The position numbers and the translations under genes were made by a program. The notes beneath the pieces were generated by a model. It searched no databases. It was not told the DNA's origin and worked only from the letters and a program-made list of their open reading frames with translations. A DNA stretch of 64,000 bases from positions 1-64,000 of the forward strand of contig CAYYYF010000006.1 of NCBI GenBank assembly GCA_964475945.1, in the 5' to 3' direction. Source of the DNA: JBBIQH01 sp964475945. Lineage in GTDB: Archaea > Thermoproteota > Nitrososphaeria > Nitrososphaerales > Nitrosocaldaceae. Shown piece by piece: positions 54,499 through 62,924 of this stretch. The first letter of the stretch is position 1. Every line of letters begins with the position of its first letter.

Positions 54499-54714
54499 TT
54501 AAATTATCTCGGCTGTTGCGAACCTATTAGAGACGTGCGATATCCTTATCTTGTACTCCTTGCCTAACTCTGCTCCTTGCACGAATATAACAAAGCCCTT
54601 TATCCTTGCAACACCATCACCCTTCTTGCTCATCTCATCTATCTTTACTGTGTACTCCTCACCCTTTGCTACTGGCTTTGGTCGCACGTCACTAAAGTTT
54701 GGGTTTCTTCTCGT
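54499..54714 (-). CDS. TRAM-domain RNA-binding protein, apparent ACG start
   Basis: Small archaeal TRAM protein: GEEYTVKIDEMSKKGDGVAR, IKGFVIFVQGAELGKEY and SNRFATAEII form the TRAM beta-barrel, which binds RNA and is linked to cold or RNA-chaperone roles in archaea. The only usual start codon in frame (GTG 54687) leaves 62 residues and lies far from the ribosome-binding site. A strong AGGAGGTG (about 54721-54728) is followed 6 bases later by ACG at 54712-54714, in frame, giving MRRNPNFSDVRPKP-type residues as in related proteins with a tail. So ACG may be used, or an ATG has mutated. Confidence 0.75.
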   Translation of the reverse strand, partial: TRRNPNFSDVRPKPVAKGEEYTVKIDEMSKKGDGVARIKGFVIFVQGAELGKEYKIRISHVSNRFATAEII

Positions 54715-54866
54715 ACGTTACACCTCCTATGATTCTTCTTATATCTTAAATATAAACTTGTTGCTTTTATAGGATGTTGTAAGAAAAACCTTGTCTTTCA
54801 AGATGATAGCTTGGAAGGTAAAACCTTAAATACTCTGGATGTAAAAATTAACACGTACTAGTAGGT

Positions 54867-55748
54867 ATGGATAATAGCGATAGTCATATACATGCCTTTA
54901 ATACTGGTAAGAATATAAGCAAGGTCACTTTCATAACCCTACTTGCCATAGGAGTAGCTGAGGTTATGGTAGGTGTAGTAAGTAATAGCATAGTGCTTAT
55001 AGCAGATGGTGTAGACTCCTTCGGTGACTCTCTAATAACACTTATAGTTCTTCTAGGCCTCTTCTTCTCATTAAAGAATGGTAATGACAAGGGCTTTAGA
55101 GTATACAAGATAGAGAGTTTTGCTGCATTCATAGCAGCAATAGCAATGGTAGGTATGGGTATAGTTATAACAGTTAGAGCAGTAGAGGCTCTGATGGATC
55201 CCATAGAGATAAACCACCCAGAGATAGCAATAGTGACTCTAGCATTAGCATCTGGAATATCTGGTTATAGAGCGTATCAGATGAACAAGGTAGCAAGCAA
55301 GTATGAACTTATATCGTTGAAGGCTGGTGCAAGGAATGCAATAAAGGATAGTGCAGCATCTATAATAGGTCTGATAAGCATAGTAGTTGCGGTCTACCTT
55401 GGTTTCCCTCAGGCAGACCCTATAGGGGCTCTTATAATAGCAGCATTCATCTTCTCAATATCCTACTTTATAATAAAGGAGGCATCATTAGTACTCTTAG
55501 ATATAATAAGCAATCCACAATTATCATCCCAACTTGCCTCTATGATAGAGAGAGTGCATAAGGTTAAGGTTAGCAGTATATCACTACATACGGTAGGTCC
55601 ATTTTTGCATGCAGAGATAAGTATAATACTTGATGGTGCTACAACGGTAGCAGAGTTCAAGGATATAGCAGGTAACATTAAGAAGAGTATAAGGAAGAGA
55701 TTCCCTAGCATACAGGAGTGCTCCATAATTATAGAGCAACCTCCATAG
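54867..55748 (+). CDS. Cation diffusion facilitator (CDF) metal efflux transporter
   Basis: This 293-residue protein has six transmembrane helices. Metal-site motifs are in VLIADGVDSFGDSLITL (helix 2, D..D) and AIKDSAASIIGLIS (helix 5, HxxxD type with Lys for His), followed by a C-terminal cytoplasmic alpha/beta domain (VHKVKVSSISLHTVGPFLHA). CDF proteins export Zn, Fe, Mn or similar in exchange for protons. The metal cannot be told from these residues. It is divergent from the TRAM gene; the 150-base gap holds the TATA boxes for both. Confidence 0.85.
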   Translation: MDNSDSHIHAFNTGKNISKVTFITLLAIGVAEVMVGVVSNSIVLIADGVDSFGDSLITLIVLLGLFFSLKNGNDKGFRVYKIESFAAFIAAIAMVGMGIVITVRAVEALMDPIEINHPEIAIVTLALASGISGYRAYQMNKVASKYELISLKAGARNAIKDSAASIIGLISIVVAVYLGFPQADPIGALIIAAFIFSISYFIIKEASLVLLDIISNPQLSSQLASMIERVHKVKVSSISLHTVGPFLHAEISIILDGATTVAEFKDIAGNIKKSIRKRFPSIQECSIIIEQPP

Positions 55749-55766
55749 AATAATTACATAGAGCAA

Positions 55767-57545
55767 TTAATCATTAACAGAACTACCCTCAACACTCTTT
55801 ACAACCTTCAACTGCTTTCTATACATGTTAACTATCTCCTCTACACTAGTGGCATCCTCAGCACTCTTATCATCTCTTATCCTGCCAGTGAACTTTGGGA
55901 ACCTTAATGCCAATCCATTACCCTCCCTTATAAGATTCAATGCGCATGTATGCAAGGGGCTTATAGTTATCTCTGATGCTATAACCTCTATAACTATTCT
56001 TGGCTCAAACCATACATCTGCGTCAAGTTTAGAGTTTACCCTAGCATGCCTATGCTTTATCTTGTAATTGTTAAGCAGGATATAGAACCTATCAAGGCCC
56101 TCATCAGTAAACCCTGTGCCTACCTTACATACTGTGTAGAATATATCATCCTGTCTGTTGTATGCTGCTAGTAGCAATGCACCATACCTTCCTACCCTTC
56201 TACCCTTTCCATGGAATGCTCCCACTACAGCAAGATCAAGCGTATCTACCAACTCGCTCTTATACTCCCTCTTAAGTTTAACCCATGAATAACCCCTTGC
56301 CCCTGCCCTATAAATGCTCTCAAGATCTTTAAGCATTAGACCTTCACAACCTTCATTCACTGCCTTGAACATGTAATCCTCTATACTCTTAGCATCCTTT
56401 GTTATCATCATTGGGACAAGCCTTACCATGCTGTTACTCTTTACTATGCTCTCAAGTACGCTCCTCCTCTCCCTGTATGTTGTATTGGTATAATCCTTAC
56501 CGTTAAGGTAGAGTAGATCGAATAGATTCAATGCTACAGGATACTCCTTCACAGCCTCCTCTATACCATACTTCCTCCTCCTATGCATAAGCTCTTGGAA
56601 GGGAAGATACTCTTCCGTATCAGGGTTTACTGCAACAACCTCGCCTTCGATTATAAACTCATCTGCATTAATATGCTTGATAATATACTCTATAGCATCT
56701 GGATAATGCATAGTTACATCCTCTAACCTCCTTGAGAATAACCTAACCTTATCCTTTAACCTGTGTATCTGTAACCTCTCGCCATCTAACTTATACTCTG
56801 CAGAGCATATACCCCTCATCCTCTCTAAAGCCTCCTGAGCACTTGCTACTCTCTCAGCGAGCATAGGCCTTATAGGTCTGAAGGGTTGTATCCTTAACCC
56901 CTTCACCGCATCTATACCTTGCTCTGCTAGAATCTTTGCGACCAAGCCAAGATCACTTGTTATGTTGTATGCCCTCTCAAGTATCTCTCTACTCTCCTTG
57001 CTATCTGTAAATGCTAGTGCTAGTGCATCAAGTATTGTATAATCTGCAACACCTAGCCTTAACCTACCTGTTATTATCTTCAGTATATACTTACCCTCTA
57101 TAGGCTCTGCATCGTTAAGCAAACTGCATATATACTTTATCTTTGCATCTTGAGAACCTTCTCCCTTTAGCGATGCTATCTTCTCAAGCGTTGAGTACAC
57201 CCTATCTATTGTTAAGCCTTCCTTAAAGAGTACCGTCTGCACTTTCTTTGCTAGTGCTTGCTCAGCGGTATCTCCTACATCCCCACTCTTTACATACATA
57301 TCTTCTATAGTGCTTAATGGTAAGCCAGAAGATATAGATAGTGCCCTTAATGCAAGTTTATCAGCAATACCTAACTCAAGACCCTCATACTCTGGTCTAA
57401 CCTTCCCTAGCATTAGGTACACAACCTTATCTATCATATGCTTTGGTACTGCCTTTAGTATTCTAACTATTATATCTGTTAACTCCAACCTCTTAGTAGT
57501 ATCCTCCATCGCATCAAACTCCCTTGCTATGGTAAGGAAATCCAT
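55767..57545 (-). CDS. lig: ATP-dependent DNA ligase
   Basis: This archaeal replicative ligase has 592 residues from ATG 57545 (MDFLTIAREFDAMEDTTKR), which matches the family start; an in-frame Met at 57605 would run into the S25e promoter. Motif I is AEYKLDGERLQIH (catalytic Lys, about 250), then RLFSRRLEDVT, FIIEGEVVAVN, CEGLMLKDLESIYRAG and WVKLKREY. The C-terminal OB fold and SLRFPKFTGRIRDDKSAEDA-type end are complete. It seals nicks in replication and repair, and would normally bind PCNA. It converges with the CDF gene. Confidence 0.94.
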   Translation of the reverse strand: MDFLTIAREFDAMEDTTKRLELTDIIVRILKAVPKHMIDKVVYLMLGKVRPEYEGLELGIADKLALRALSISSGLPLSTIEDMYVKSGDVGDTAEQALAKKVQTVLFKEGLTIDRVYSTLEKIASLKGEGSQDAKIKYICSLLNDAEPIEGKYILKIITGRLRLGVADYTILDALALAFTDSKESREILERAYNITSDLGLVAKILAEQGIDAVKGLRIQPFRPIRPMLAERVASAQEALERMRGICSAEYKLDGERLQIHRLKDKVRLFSRRLEDVTMHYPDAIEYIIKHINADEFIIEGEVVAVNPDTEEYLPFQELMHRRRKYGIEEAVKEYPVALNLFDLLYLNGKDYTNTTYRERRSVLESIVKSNSMVRLVPMMITKDAKSIEDYMFKAVNEGCEGLMLKDLESIYRAGARGYSWVKLKREYKSELVDTLDLAVVGAFHGKGRRVGRYGALLLAAYNRQDDIFYTVCKVGTGFTDEGLDRFYILLNNYKIKHRHARVNSKLDADVWFEPRIVIEVIASEITISPLHTCALNLIREGNGLALRFPKFTGRIRDDKSAEDATSVEEIVNMYRKQLKVVKSVEGSSVND

Positions 57546-57624
57546 ACACAATTTTATCGATAGAAGATTATTATTCATTGCTATTAAGGATAGCAATATA
57601 AGCAACTACCAATATGTAAATAAC

Positions 57625-57936
57625 ATGGGTGGAACAGGAAAGAAGCCTATAAGTGCAGAGGCTAAAAGGCAGCTAAAAGAGCAGCAGGCTCAAGCAGAAA
57701 AGGAGAAGGGTAAGAAAGGAGAGGAGAAGGTTAAGGGCTTGATTAGTGTTGATGAGAAGCAGATTGCTAGCATATTGCCTACCCTTAAGGCGATAACGCC
57801 TCAAGCAATAGCAAGGAGCATGGGTATAAGGGTATCTGTAGCAAATGCAATACTTAAGAGGTTAGAGAGTGAAGGTATTGTTAAGAGGTTTGGAGGATAT
57901 AGCGGGCATAGTGTATATCAACTGGTTAGTAAATAA
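57625..57936 (+). CDS. rps25e: Ribosomal protein eS25
   Basis: This 103-residue protein has a Lys-rich N-terminal tail (KKPISAEAKRQLKEQQAQAE) and a winged helix: VDEKQIASILPTLKAITPQA, ARSMGIRVSVANAILKRLES, GIVKRFGGYSGHSVYQL. This is the archaeal/eukaryotic small-subunit protein S25e, absent from bacteria. ATG 57625 matches other S25e starts; upstream in-frame codons overlap the ligase gene and are not coding. It is divergent from lig, with about 80 bases between. Confidence 0.92.
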   Translation: MGGTGKKPISAEAKRQLKEQQAQAEKEKGKKGEEKVKGLISVDEKQIASILPTLKAITPQAIARSMGIRVSVANAILKRLESEGIVKRFGGYSGHSVYQLVSK

Positions 57937-58663
57937 AGGTATAATATATATATATAAATAATGGTTGCTGTCAACTTACATATCTCGCTTTATAATAGCA
58001 TGAATACTTCCATGTACTTGTATTGATACAATAGCATTGTATTAACTATTATAGAATTACCTTAACCTATTCTTCAGTACACAGATTATCTTAATACTAT
58101 TCCTATTACCAAACATCTCTTTATACTCTTTAGATTATCTAATGCCTCTTTATACTATACCCTTATCTACAAATATTAATGTTATTGGTACAATTCTAAT
58201 ACCTTCTTAATTAATTATAATCTCTAATCTATACTTCTAGTGAATCTTGCTAATACCTCTTTACTATCAATCTCTAGCATATATGAATATACTATCCTTA
58301 CCTATCTTAATTAGTCTCATCTACTGCTATAGCTTATATACTTATCTGTTGGTAGTATATTACTTAATATTATACCATTCTCTAACAACATGACTAAAGT
58401 TACCTAACTTATCTACTTTTTATAAGATAATATAAGAGTGGTAGTAGTGCAGCTATAACCTTTATGTCTATTGTTCGTATTCCTCTTGAATATATTACTC
58501 TTTACTACATCTCTACTAGATAATTATTATCATATTATTATTGTAGTTAAGTTGATAGCATCATAATAATATTAAGCACTAGTTAATTAATTAAAGGCTT
58601 TAAATAAAAATATTTATTGATTATTGCTAGATGTATATGCAGCGCATGAACCTCATTGTAATG
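57937..58663. other. 727-base gap with a decayed transposase
   Basis: No intact gene is seen in this gap. The first 25 bases are a TA-rich run (ATATATATATATAAATAA), probably the end signal for rps25e. The middle holds the decayed transposase listed separately. The last 100 bases (58560-58663) are AT-rich, without a recognisable ORF or tRNA. Confidence 0.6.
58055..58480 (-). pseudogene. Decayed DDE transposase (IS6-like remnant)
   Basis: Reading minus across frames gives scattered but ordered pieces: AVDET (58326 region, first catalytic Asp), IGKDSIFIYARD, IDSKEVLARFTRS, KKVLELYQ, LIFVDKGIV (second Asp), YKEALDNL and FGNRNSIKI, followed by LKNRLR. Order and wording match archaeal IS6-type transposases, which run VDET..., VDKG..., FGxRNSxE. 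Every piece is broken by stops or shifts, and the last Glu is not visible, so the gene is dead. No terminal inverted repeats were found by eye. Confidence 0.55.
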
Positions 58664-58933
58664 TTAACTTGCTCGAACACTCTTTATATTAAACGGTGCC
58701 ATGTTCATATTTATGAACTCTTCTATCCTGAACTTTATATCACTTGGACTAAGATCCTCCATACCAGGGGAGCCAACATCAAATGTTATCTTGTTGCTTG
58801 ATACATTTATGTTGGTAACAGTAAGATCTGCATACTGATGTGCTATCTCTTCTACATATGCCCTTGCTTGATCTATGTTAGATAGATTTGATACATCCAG
58901 CTCTACCCTAACAGCCTTTACTGTTGTACTCAT
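58664..58933 (-). CDS. Conserved small protein, function unknown
   Basis: This 89-residue protein reads VKAVRVELDVSNLSNIDQAR, YVEEIAHQYADLTVTNINVS, KITFDVGSPGMEDLSPSDIK, then FRIEEFINMNMAPFNIKSV. It has an alpha/beta pattern, possibly a ferredoxin-like fold, with no metal or catalytic motif. It has its own start, with a box TAAAAAGTTTATATA about 25-30 bases upstream. I do not recognise the family. Its even alpha-beta composition and clean frame support a real gene. Confidence 0.6.
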   Translation of the reverse strand: MSTTVKAVRVELDVSNLSNIDQARAYVEEIAHQYADLTVTNINVSSNKITFDVGSPGMEDLSPSDIKFRIEEFINMNMAPFNIKSVRAS

Positions 58934-59014
58934 CGGTAAGGAGATAGTTAATAAAATTATATAAACTTTTTAGCGGTAGGTAATCTCGTATAGTCCCTTT
59001 AATCTATCTTTAAT

Positions 59015-59182
59015 TTAAGACTCCTCTTGCATTATACCCCATAACTTGAGCATCTGCTTATCAAAATCCTGTACTTGGGCATCTGATAACCTCTCGCCAC
59101 AGTTCTTATGGTATGCTATACTCCTCATACCCTCAAGCTTAAACTCGACCTCGTAGAAGTGTACCTTTGGGCATCTGCACAT
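59015..59182 (-). CDS. 55-residue cysteine-containing protein, hypothetical
   Basis: This short gene reads MCRCPKVHFYEVEFKLEGMR, AYHKNCGERLSDAQVQDF and DKQMLKLWGIMQEES, then stops. A TATA-like box (CTTTATAGC, 59208-59218 on the minus strand) lies about 27 bases before the ATG, the spacing of a leaderless gene. Two or three cysteines (CRC, NCG) with a His could form a small zinc site. The codon pattern matches the neighbours, and a plausible promoter supports expression. No homologue was recognised. Confidence 0.5.
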   Translation of the reverse strand: MCRCPKVHFYEVEFKLEGMRSIAYHKNCGERLSDAQVQDFDKQMLKLWGIMQEES

Positions 59183-59253
59183 AATTTATAGATTAGTATG
59201 TAGATGCTATAAAGCCTTTTCTACCAAAGGTTATATACCGCATGCTATAGTTA

Positions 59254-60396
59254 ATGGGCATGATAAGGAAGGTAAGTGTTCTAGGCTCTGGTGTAATGGG
59301 CCATGGCATTGCACAGGTGTCTGCAATTGCAGGTTACGAGGTTACAATAAGGGATGTGGAGCAGAGGTTCTTGGATAATGCCATTGATAAGATAAGGTGG
59401 AGCCTAAGCAAGATGGTTGAGAAGGGAAGGATAGCGAGTAGTGATATGCAGAGCATAATGGCAAGGATAACAACAACCCTTAGCCTAAAGGATGCTGCCA
59501 ATGCAGATCTTATAATAGAGGCTATACCAGAGGATATGAGGTTAAAGAAGGATACATTCTCTGAGCTTGATAGACTTGCTGATGCAAAGACAATATTTGC
59601 ATCTAATACAAGCACACTGCCTATAACAGAGATGGCAAGTGCTACAAGCAGAGAGGATAGGTTCATAGGTATACACTTCTTCAACCCTCCCCAACTAATG
59701 CAGCTTGTAGAGGTTATCCGAGGGGCAAGGACAAGCAAAGATACTGTAAACATAGCATTAGAGTATGTTAGGAGTCTAGGCAAGGAGCCTATACTCTGCA
59801 GGAAGGATGTTGCTGGGTTTATAGTTAACAGGATATTCATACCTTTAGTGCATGAGGCAGCATGGGAGCTGGTAGAGGGTAAAGCAGAGATGAGGGCTAT
59901 AGATGCAGCATTCAAGTTCAAGCTCGGCTTCCCTATGGGTATATTTGAGTTAGCAGATTATACGGGGCTTGATGTTATATACAAGGCAAGTAAGGAGATG
60001 CTTGCAAGGGATAGCAAGGTGCTCAACCCATGTTCTCTTGTAGAGGAGTTGTATAGCAAGGGATTGTATGGTCAGAAGTCAGGGAAAGGGTTCTATGAGT
60101 ATGGTAAGGAGAAATATGCAAGAGTAGAACTCAAGCAAGAAGAGGCTGAGCAGTATGAGCCATTAAGGTTATTAGCAGTGGCAGTTAACAATGCATCATG
60201 GCTTGTAAGTAACAACGTTGCTAGTAAAGAAGAGGTTGAGAAGGCATTAAGGCTAGGGATGGGTCTTAAGGATAATCTCTTCAGCATAGCAGAGAGATTT
60301 GGTTACCCAAGGTTAGTAGATGTGCTCAATAGACTTGCAGAGAGGAATAGATTCTATCAACCCGATCCATATCTGCTTAGCCTAATAAAGACATAA
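59254..60396 (+). CDS. 3-hydroxyacyl-CoA (3-hydroxybutyryl-CoA) dehydrogenase
   Basis: This NAD-dependent dehydrogenase of 380 residues starts VSVLGSGVMGHGIAQVSAIA (Rossmann GxGxMG), with ASNTSTLPITEMA, FIGIHFFNPPQLMQLVEVIR, the catalytic His in IHFFNPP and GKGFYEYGKEKYAR. The C-terminal domain follows. In ammonia-oxidising archaea a protein of this kind acts in the hydroxypropionate/hydroxybutyrate CO2 fixation cycle, oxidising 3-hydroxybutyryl-CoA. That role here is inferred from family and organism. It stands alone, with its own promoter. The start could be 59254 or 59260 (GGCATG). Confidence 0.88.
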   Translation: MGMIRKVSVLGSGVMGHGIAQVSAIAGYEVTIRDVEQRFLDNAIDKIRWSLSKMVEKGRIASSDMQSIMARITTTLSLKDAANADLIIEAIPEDMRLKKDTFSELDRLADAKTIFASNTSTLPITEMASATSREDRFIGIHFFNPPQLMQLVEVIRGARTSKDTVNIALEYVRSLGKEPILCRKDVAGFIVNRIFIPLVHEAAWELVEGKAEMRAIDAAFKFKLGFPMGIFELADYTGLDVIYKASKEMLARDSKVLNPCSLVEELYSKGLYGQKSGKGFYEYGKEKYARVELKQEEAEQYEPLRLLAVAVNNASWLVSNNVASKEEVEKALRLGMGLKDNLFSIAERFGYPRLVDVLNRLAERNRFYQPDPYLLSLIKT

Positions 60397-60437
60397 TAAC
60401 AATATAATTTAATTAAATCCTATTGCCATTATTATAT

Positions 60438-61061
60438 ATGTTTAAGGATAGGTATGATGCTGGCACCCAACTATGTAATAGGCTAATGTTCCTTAAGGGT
60501 AAGAACGCTTTGGTGCTAGGAATAGCAAGGGGAGGAGTTATAGTAGGGGGTGTTATAGCAAAGTGCATAGATGCTGAGTTGGATGTTATTGCACCAAGGA
60601 AGCTAGGTGCACCATACAATCCAGAGCTTGCTATAGGTGCTGTTATGCATGATAACAGATGCTACCTTAATGATAGAATAATAGCATTGCTTAATGTTAG
60701 CAAGGAGTATATAGATAATGTGAGGGGGGAGAAGAGCAAAGAGAGTAAGGCTCTAGTAACACGCTATAGAGGCAATGATAATTACAGTATAAGAGATAGG
60801 GATGTTGTTATAGTGGATGATGGGATAGCCACAGGGGCAACTGTTATTGTAAGCATTATATGGTGCAAGGAGCAGAAGCCAGGGTCTATAACCCTGGCAG
60901 TACCTGTTATGCCTAGAGATACGTATGATATGCTTAAGGGTATGGTTGATAACCTTATAGCATTACTTACTCCCATTGAGTTTGGTGCTGTAGGAGAGTT
61001 CTACGATAACTTTGAGCCTGTAAGCGATGATCAGGTTATCAGTGCTTTAAAAGGTAATTAA
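60438..61061 (+). CDS. Phosphoribosyltransferase-family protein
   Basis: This 207-residue protein has NALVLGIARGGVIVGGVIAK and the PRPP-binding motif VVIVDDGIATGATVIV (about 122-137). The substrate-side blocks DVIAPRKLGAPYNPELAIGA and NDRIIALLNV are like the orphan phosphoribosyltransferases often found near phosphatase or dienelactone hydrolase genes. The exact base or acceptor is not known. ATG 60438 (MFKDRYDAG) is preferred to the TTG at 60423, because a TATA-like TAATTTAATT lies around 60403-60412. Confidence 0.8.
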   Translation: MFKDRYDAGTQLCNRLMFLKGKNALVLGIARGGVIVGGVIAKCIDAELDVIAPRKLGAPYNPELAIGAVMHDNRCYLNDRIIALLNVSKEYIDNVRGEKSKESKALVTRYRGNDNYSIRDRDVVIVDDGIATGATVIVSIIWCKEQKPGSITLAVPVMPRDTYDMLKGMVDNLIALLTPIEFGAVGEFYDNFEPVSDDQVISALKGN

Positions 61062-61111
61062 GCAAGAAGGTTTATCTACCCTACCATCTACCTTTAGGGT
61101 TAGTTCATGCT

Positions 61112-61798
61112 ATGAGGATAAGGGTATTTGCAGTAGATATAGATGGTACATTAACAGAGAATGGTAGCAAGGTTAACCTATACTCATTATCCTTGCTTAG
61201 GGCATTAGAGGAGGCAGGTTATAGAGTAATATTCGTTACTGGGAGATCATCTATAGAGGCTTACATACTAGCAATGTTCATAGGTACAAGCAAGATAGCA
61301 GTGGGTGAGAACGGTGGGGTAGTAACAACCTCTCCTTCTGAGCATATACTCCTTGCAGATAAAGCAAGATGTGAGAAGGCATACAATATACTTAAGGATA
61401 GGATCAAGGATGTTAGGACAAAGCAAGTATTCCCAAGGATGACCGAGGTTGTGCTTGAACGTACATTCAGTATAGACGAGGCTAATAGGATACTGGAGCA
61501 GGAGGGGTTGGGTGTTAAGATAGTAGATAGCATGTATGCATACCATATAAATAATAAGCATATAGACAAGGCTAAGGGCTTGAAGACTGCACTTGATATC
61601 CTTGGTCTAAGCCTTGATGAGTGTATTGCAATAGGGGATAGTGCTACAGACGTACCATTATTCAAGGCATGTGCATACAGCATAGCAATAGGAAATGCTG
61701 ATGATCATGTTAAGAGCATGGCTAAGATCAGTGTTAAGGGCAAGGATGGTAATGGACTTACTGAGGCAATACATTATGCTATCAACAATTTAATATGA
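61112..61798 (+). CDS. Phosphoglycolate phosphatase (HAD, archaeal type)
   Basis: This 228-residue HAD-superfamily phosphatase has VDIDGTLTENGSKVNLYSLS (nucleophile Asp), VIFVTGRSSIEAYILAMFIG, NNKHIDKAKGLKTALDILGL and AIGDSATDVPLFKACAYSIA. It matches the archaeal TA0175/phosphoglycolate-phosphatase family, which detoxifies 2-phosphoglycolate. It is followed by three small genes reading the same way, with a 19-base gap and then overlaps; they may form one unit. Confidence 0.87.
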   Translation: MRIRVFAVDIDGTLTENGSKVNLYSLSLLRALEEAGYRVIFVTGRSSIEAYILAMFIGTSKIAVGENGGVVTTSPSEHILLADKARCEKAYNILKDRIKDVRTKQVFPRMTEVVLERTFSIDEANRILEQEGLGVKIVDSMYAYHINNKHIDKAKGLKTALDILGLSLDECIAIGDSATDVPLFKACAYSIAIGNADDHVKSMAKISVKGKDGNGLTEAIHYAINNLI

Positions 61799-61817
61799 TG
61801 TTGATTATACTCTTAAC

Positions 61818-62165
61818 ATGGATGAGTTGGGGATAGAGGATAGGATGATCTCTCTTCTTAATATAAATAGGGAGGATGCTAAAGTATACCTACTGCTTGT
61901 AAGCAGAGGGGCTATGAGCCTTAATGATATAGCAGATGCATTAGATATTAGCAGTAACCTTGTTAAAGATGCATTATCAAGGTTACTAGACTATGGTGCA
62001 TGTATAGAGTTAAATGGTAAGTATGAGGCACTTAACCCAAGGTTTGCTATAACAAACATGTATAGGATGATGTGTATAAGCAAGGGGAGAGCAGCAAGGA
62101 GGGAGAAGGAGGTGGATAGCATAGCAAATATACTTGCTAGTATATATGAGAGGGGTAGAGCATGA
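61818..62165 (+). CDS. Small TrmB/HTH-type regulator-like protein
   Basis: This 115-residue protein has a winged helix-turn-helix pattern: INREDAKVYLLLVSRGAMSL, NDIADALDISSNLVKDALSR, LLDYGACIELNGKYEALNPR. It resembles the N-terminal DNA-binding half of TrmB-family regulators, but has no sugar-binding half; the last 40 residues are helical and basic. It overlaps the next gene by four bases (ATGA). It may regulate this unit. The target is unknown. Confidence 0.65.
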   Translation: MDELGIEDRMISLLNINREDAKVYLLLVSRGAMSLNDIADALDISSNLVKDALSRLLDYGACIELNGKYEALNPRFAITNMYRMMCISKGRAARREKEVDSIANILASIYERGRA

Positions 62166-62542
62166 ACAAGTGTGATCATAAGAACGTATATTATGGGGTC
62201 GTGAATATAAAGCATGGTAGGAGTATAGTTGGTGCAGTTGATGTATGGAGATGCCTAATATGCAAGCGGTTATTCGCTGAGGAGAAGAGACTTGGCATAC
62301 TTGATATAGCAGCAGAGGTCGGTATGCCATACATAGCAGATGACGAGCAGTGGTTCATACTAACATGCAAGTTAAGGAGCGATTGGGCTCTTGTTAAGGT
62401 TAAGAGTAATGGTTATTCATCAATAAAGCATGAGTGTATAGATGGTAGCAAAGTGCTGAATATAAGTAACTTCAGCATAGATGATGCCCATAGGCTTATA
62501 CCATTGCATGAGGTTATAAACAAGGAGGTTGAGTTGGAGTAG
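62162..62542 (+). CDS. Conserved zinc-ribbon-like protein, unknown
   Basis: This 126-residue protein has CDHKNVYYGVVNIKHG near the start and VWRCLICKRLFAEEKRLGI (about 29-47), which together form a CxH..CxxC zinc ribbon. A second domain follows (EVGMPYIADDEQWFILTCKL onward). It is read together with the HTH-like protein before it (ATGA overlap) and the 86-residue protein after it (TAGTG overlap). Thaumarchaeal context suggests a conserved set of three. No function was recognised. Confidence 0.6.
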   Translation: MNKCDHKNVYYGVVNIKHGRSIVGAVDVWRCLICKRLFAEEKRLGILDIAAEVGMPYIADDEQWFILTCKLRSDWALVKVKSNGYSSIKHECIDGSKVLNISNFSIDDAHRLIPLHEVINKEVELE

Positions 62543-62802
62543 TGGATATAGAGGTTCATGTAACCAAGGTATATGCAAGTGATATAACAAGTAGGCTTGA
62601 TGGCTACTTTATACTTAATGGGGAGAAGGTAAGGTTTAAGGGTATAGCATTTGGGAGGATAGGTGGGCATAACGTTTACGTTAACATAAGTAATAAGGCA
62701 AAGGACATGCTAAAGAGGATGGGCTATGATCCAGATGATATACTGGTTAGGGTGCAGAGGAAGATGATTGAGGGGGATATAATAATAGAGGGCAATGAGT
62801 AG
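62542..62802 (+). CDS. 86-residue conserved protein, unknown (GTG start)
   Basis: VEVHVTKVYASDITSRLDGY, FILNGEKVRFKGIAFGRIGG, HNVYVNISNKAKDMLKRMGY and DDILVRVQRKMIEGDIIIEG give an all-beta plus helix pattern. GTG 62542 overlaps the stop TAG of the previous gene by one base. No catalytic or metal motif was found. Tight coupling to the HTH and zinc-ribbon genes suggests a common role. It ends at the beginning of an unusual palindromic region. Confidence 0.6.
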   Translation: MDIEVHVTKVYASDITSRLDGYFILNGEKVRFKGIAFGRIGGHNVYVNISNKAKDMLKRMGYDPDDILVRVQRKMIEGDIIIEGNE

Positions 62803-62889
62803 CTATACAACTCTGTACAGCTCTTGTAGCAATGCTTATAAACAGCTACCCAAATTTGTATAGCTCTAAAAATTTTTAGAGCTCTTGTA
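62801..62889. terminator. Bidirectional palindromic terminator / overlapping hairpins
   Basis: A 22-base perfect palindrome AGCTCTAAAAATTTTTAGAGCT (62862-62883) lies between two convergent genes, as expected for a bidirectional terminator. A second inverted repeat, AGCTATACAA (62801-62810) with TTGTATAGCT (62856-62865), overlaps it by four bases, so the two stems cannot form together. AGCTCTTGTA also occurs twice as a direct repeat (62819-62828, 62880-62889). AT-rich DNA follows. Confidence 0.55.
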
Positions 62890-62924
62890 TATAAATTTTA
62901 CTATCATGGTTATATATAAATTCC

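Noticed and set aside
57310..57624. Possible N-terminal extension of rps25e
   Set aside because: The upstream codons overlap the start of the DNA ligase gene on the other strand and do not resemble S25e; ATG 57625 fits the family.
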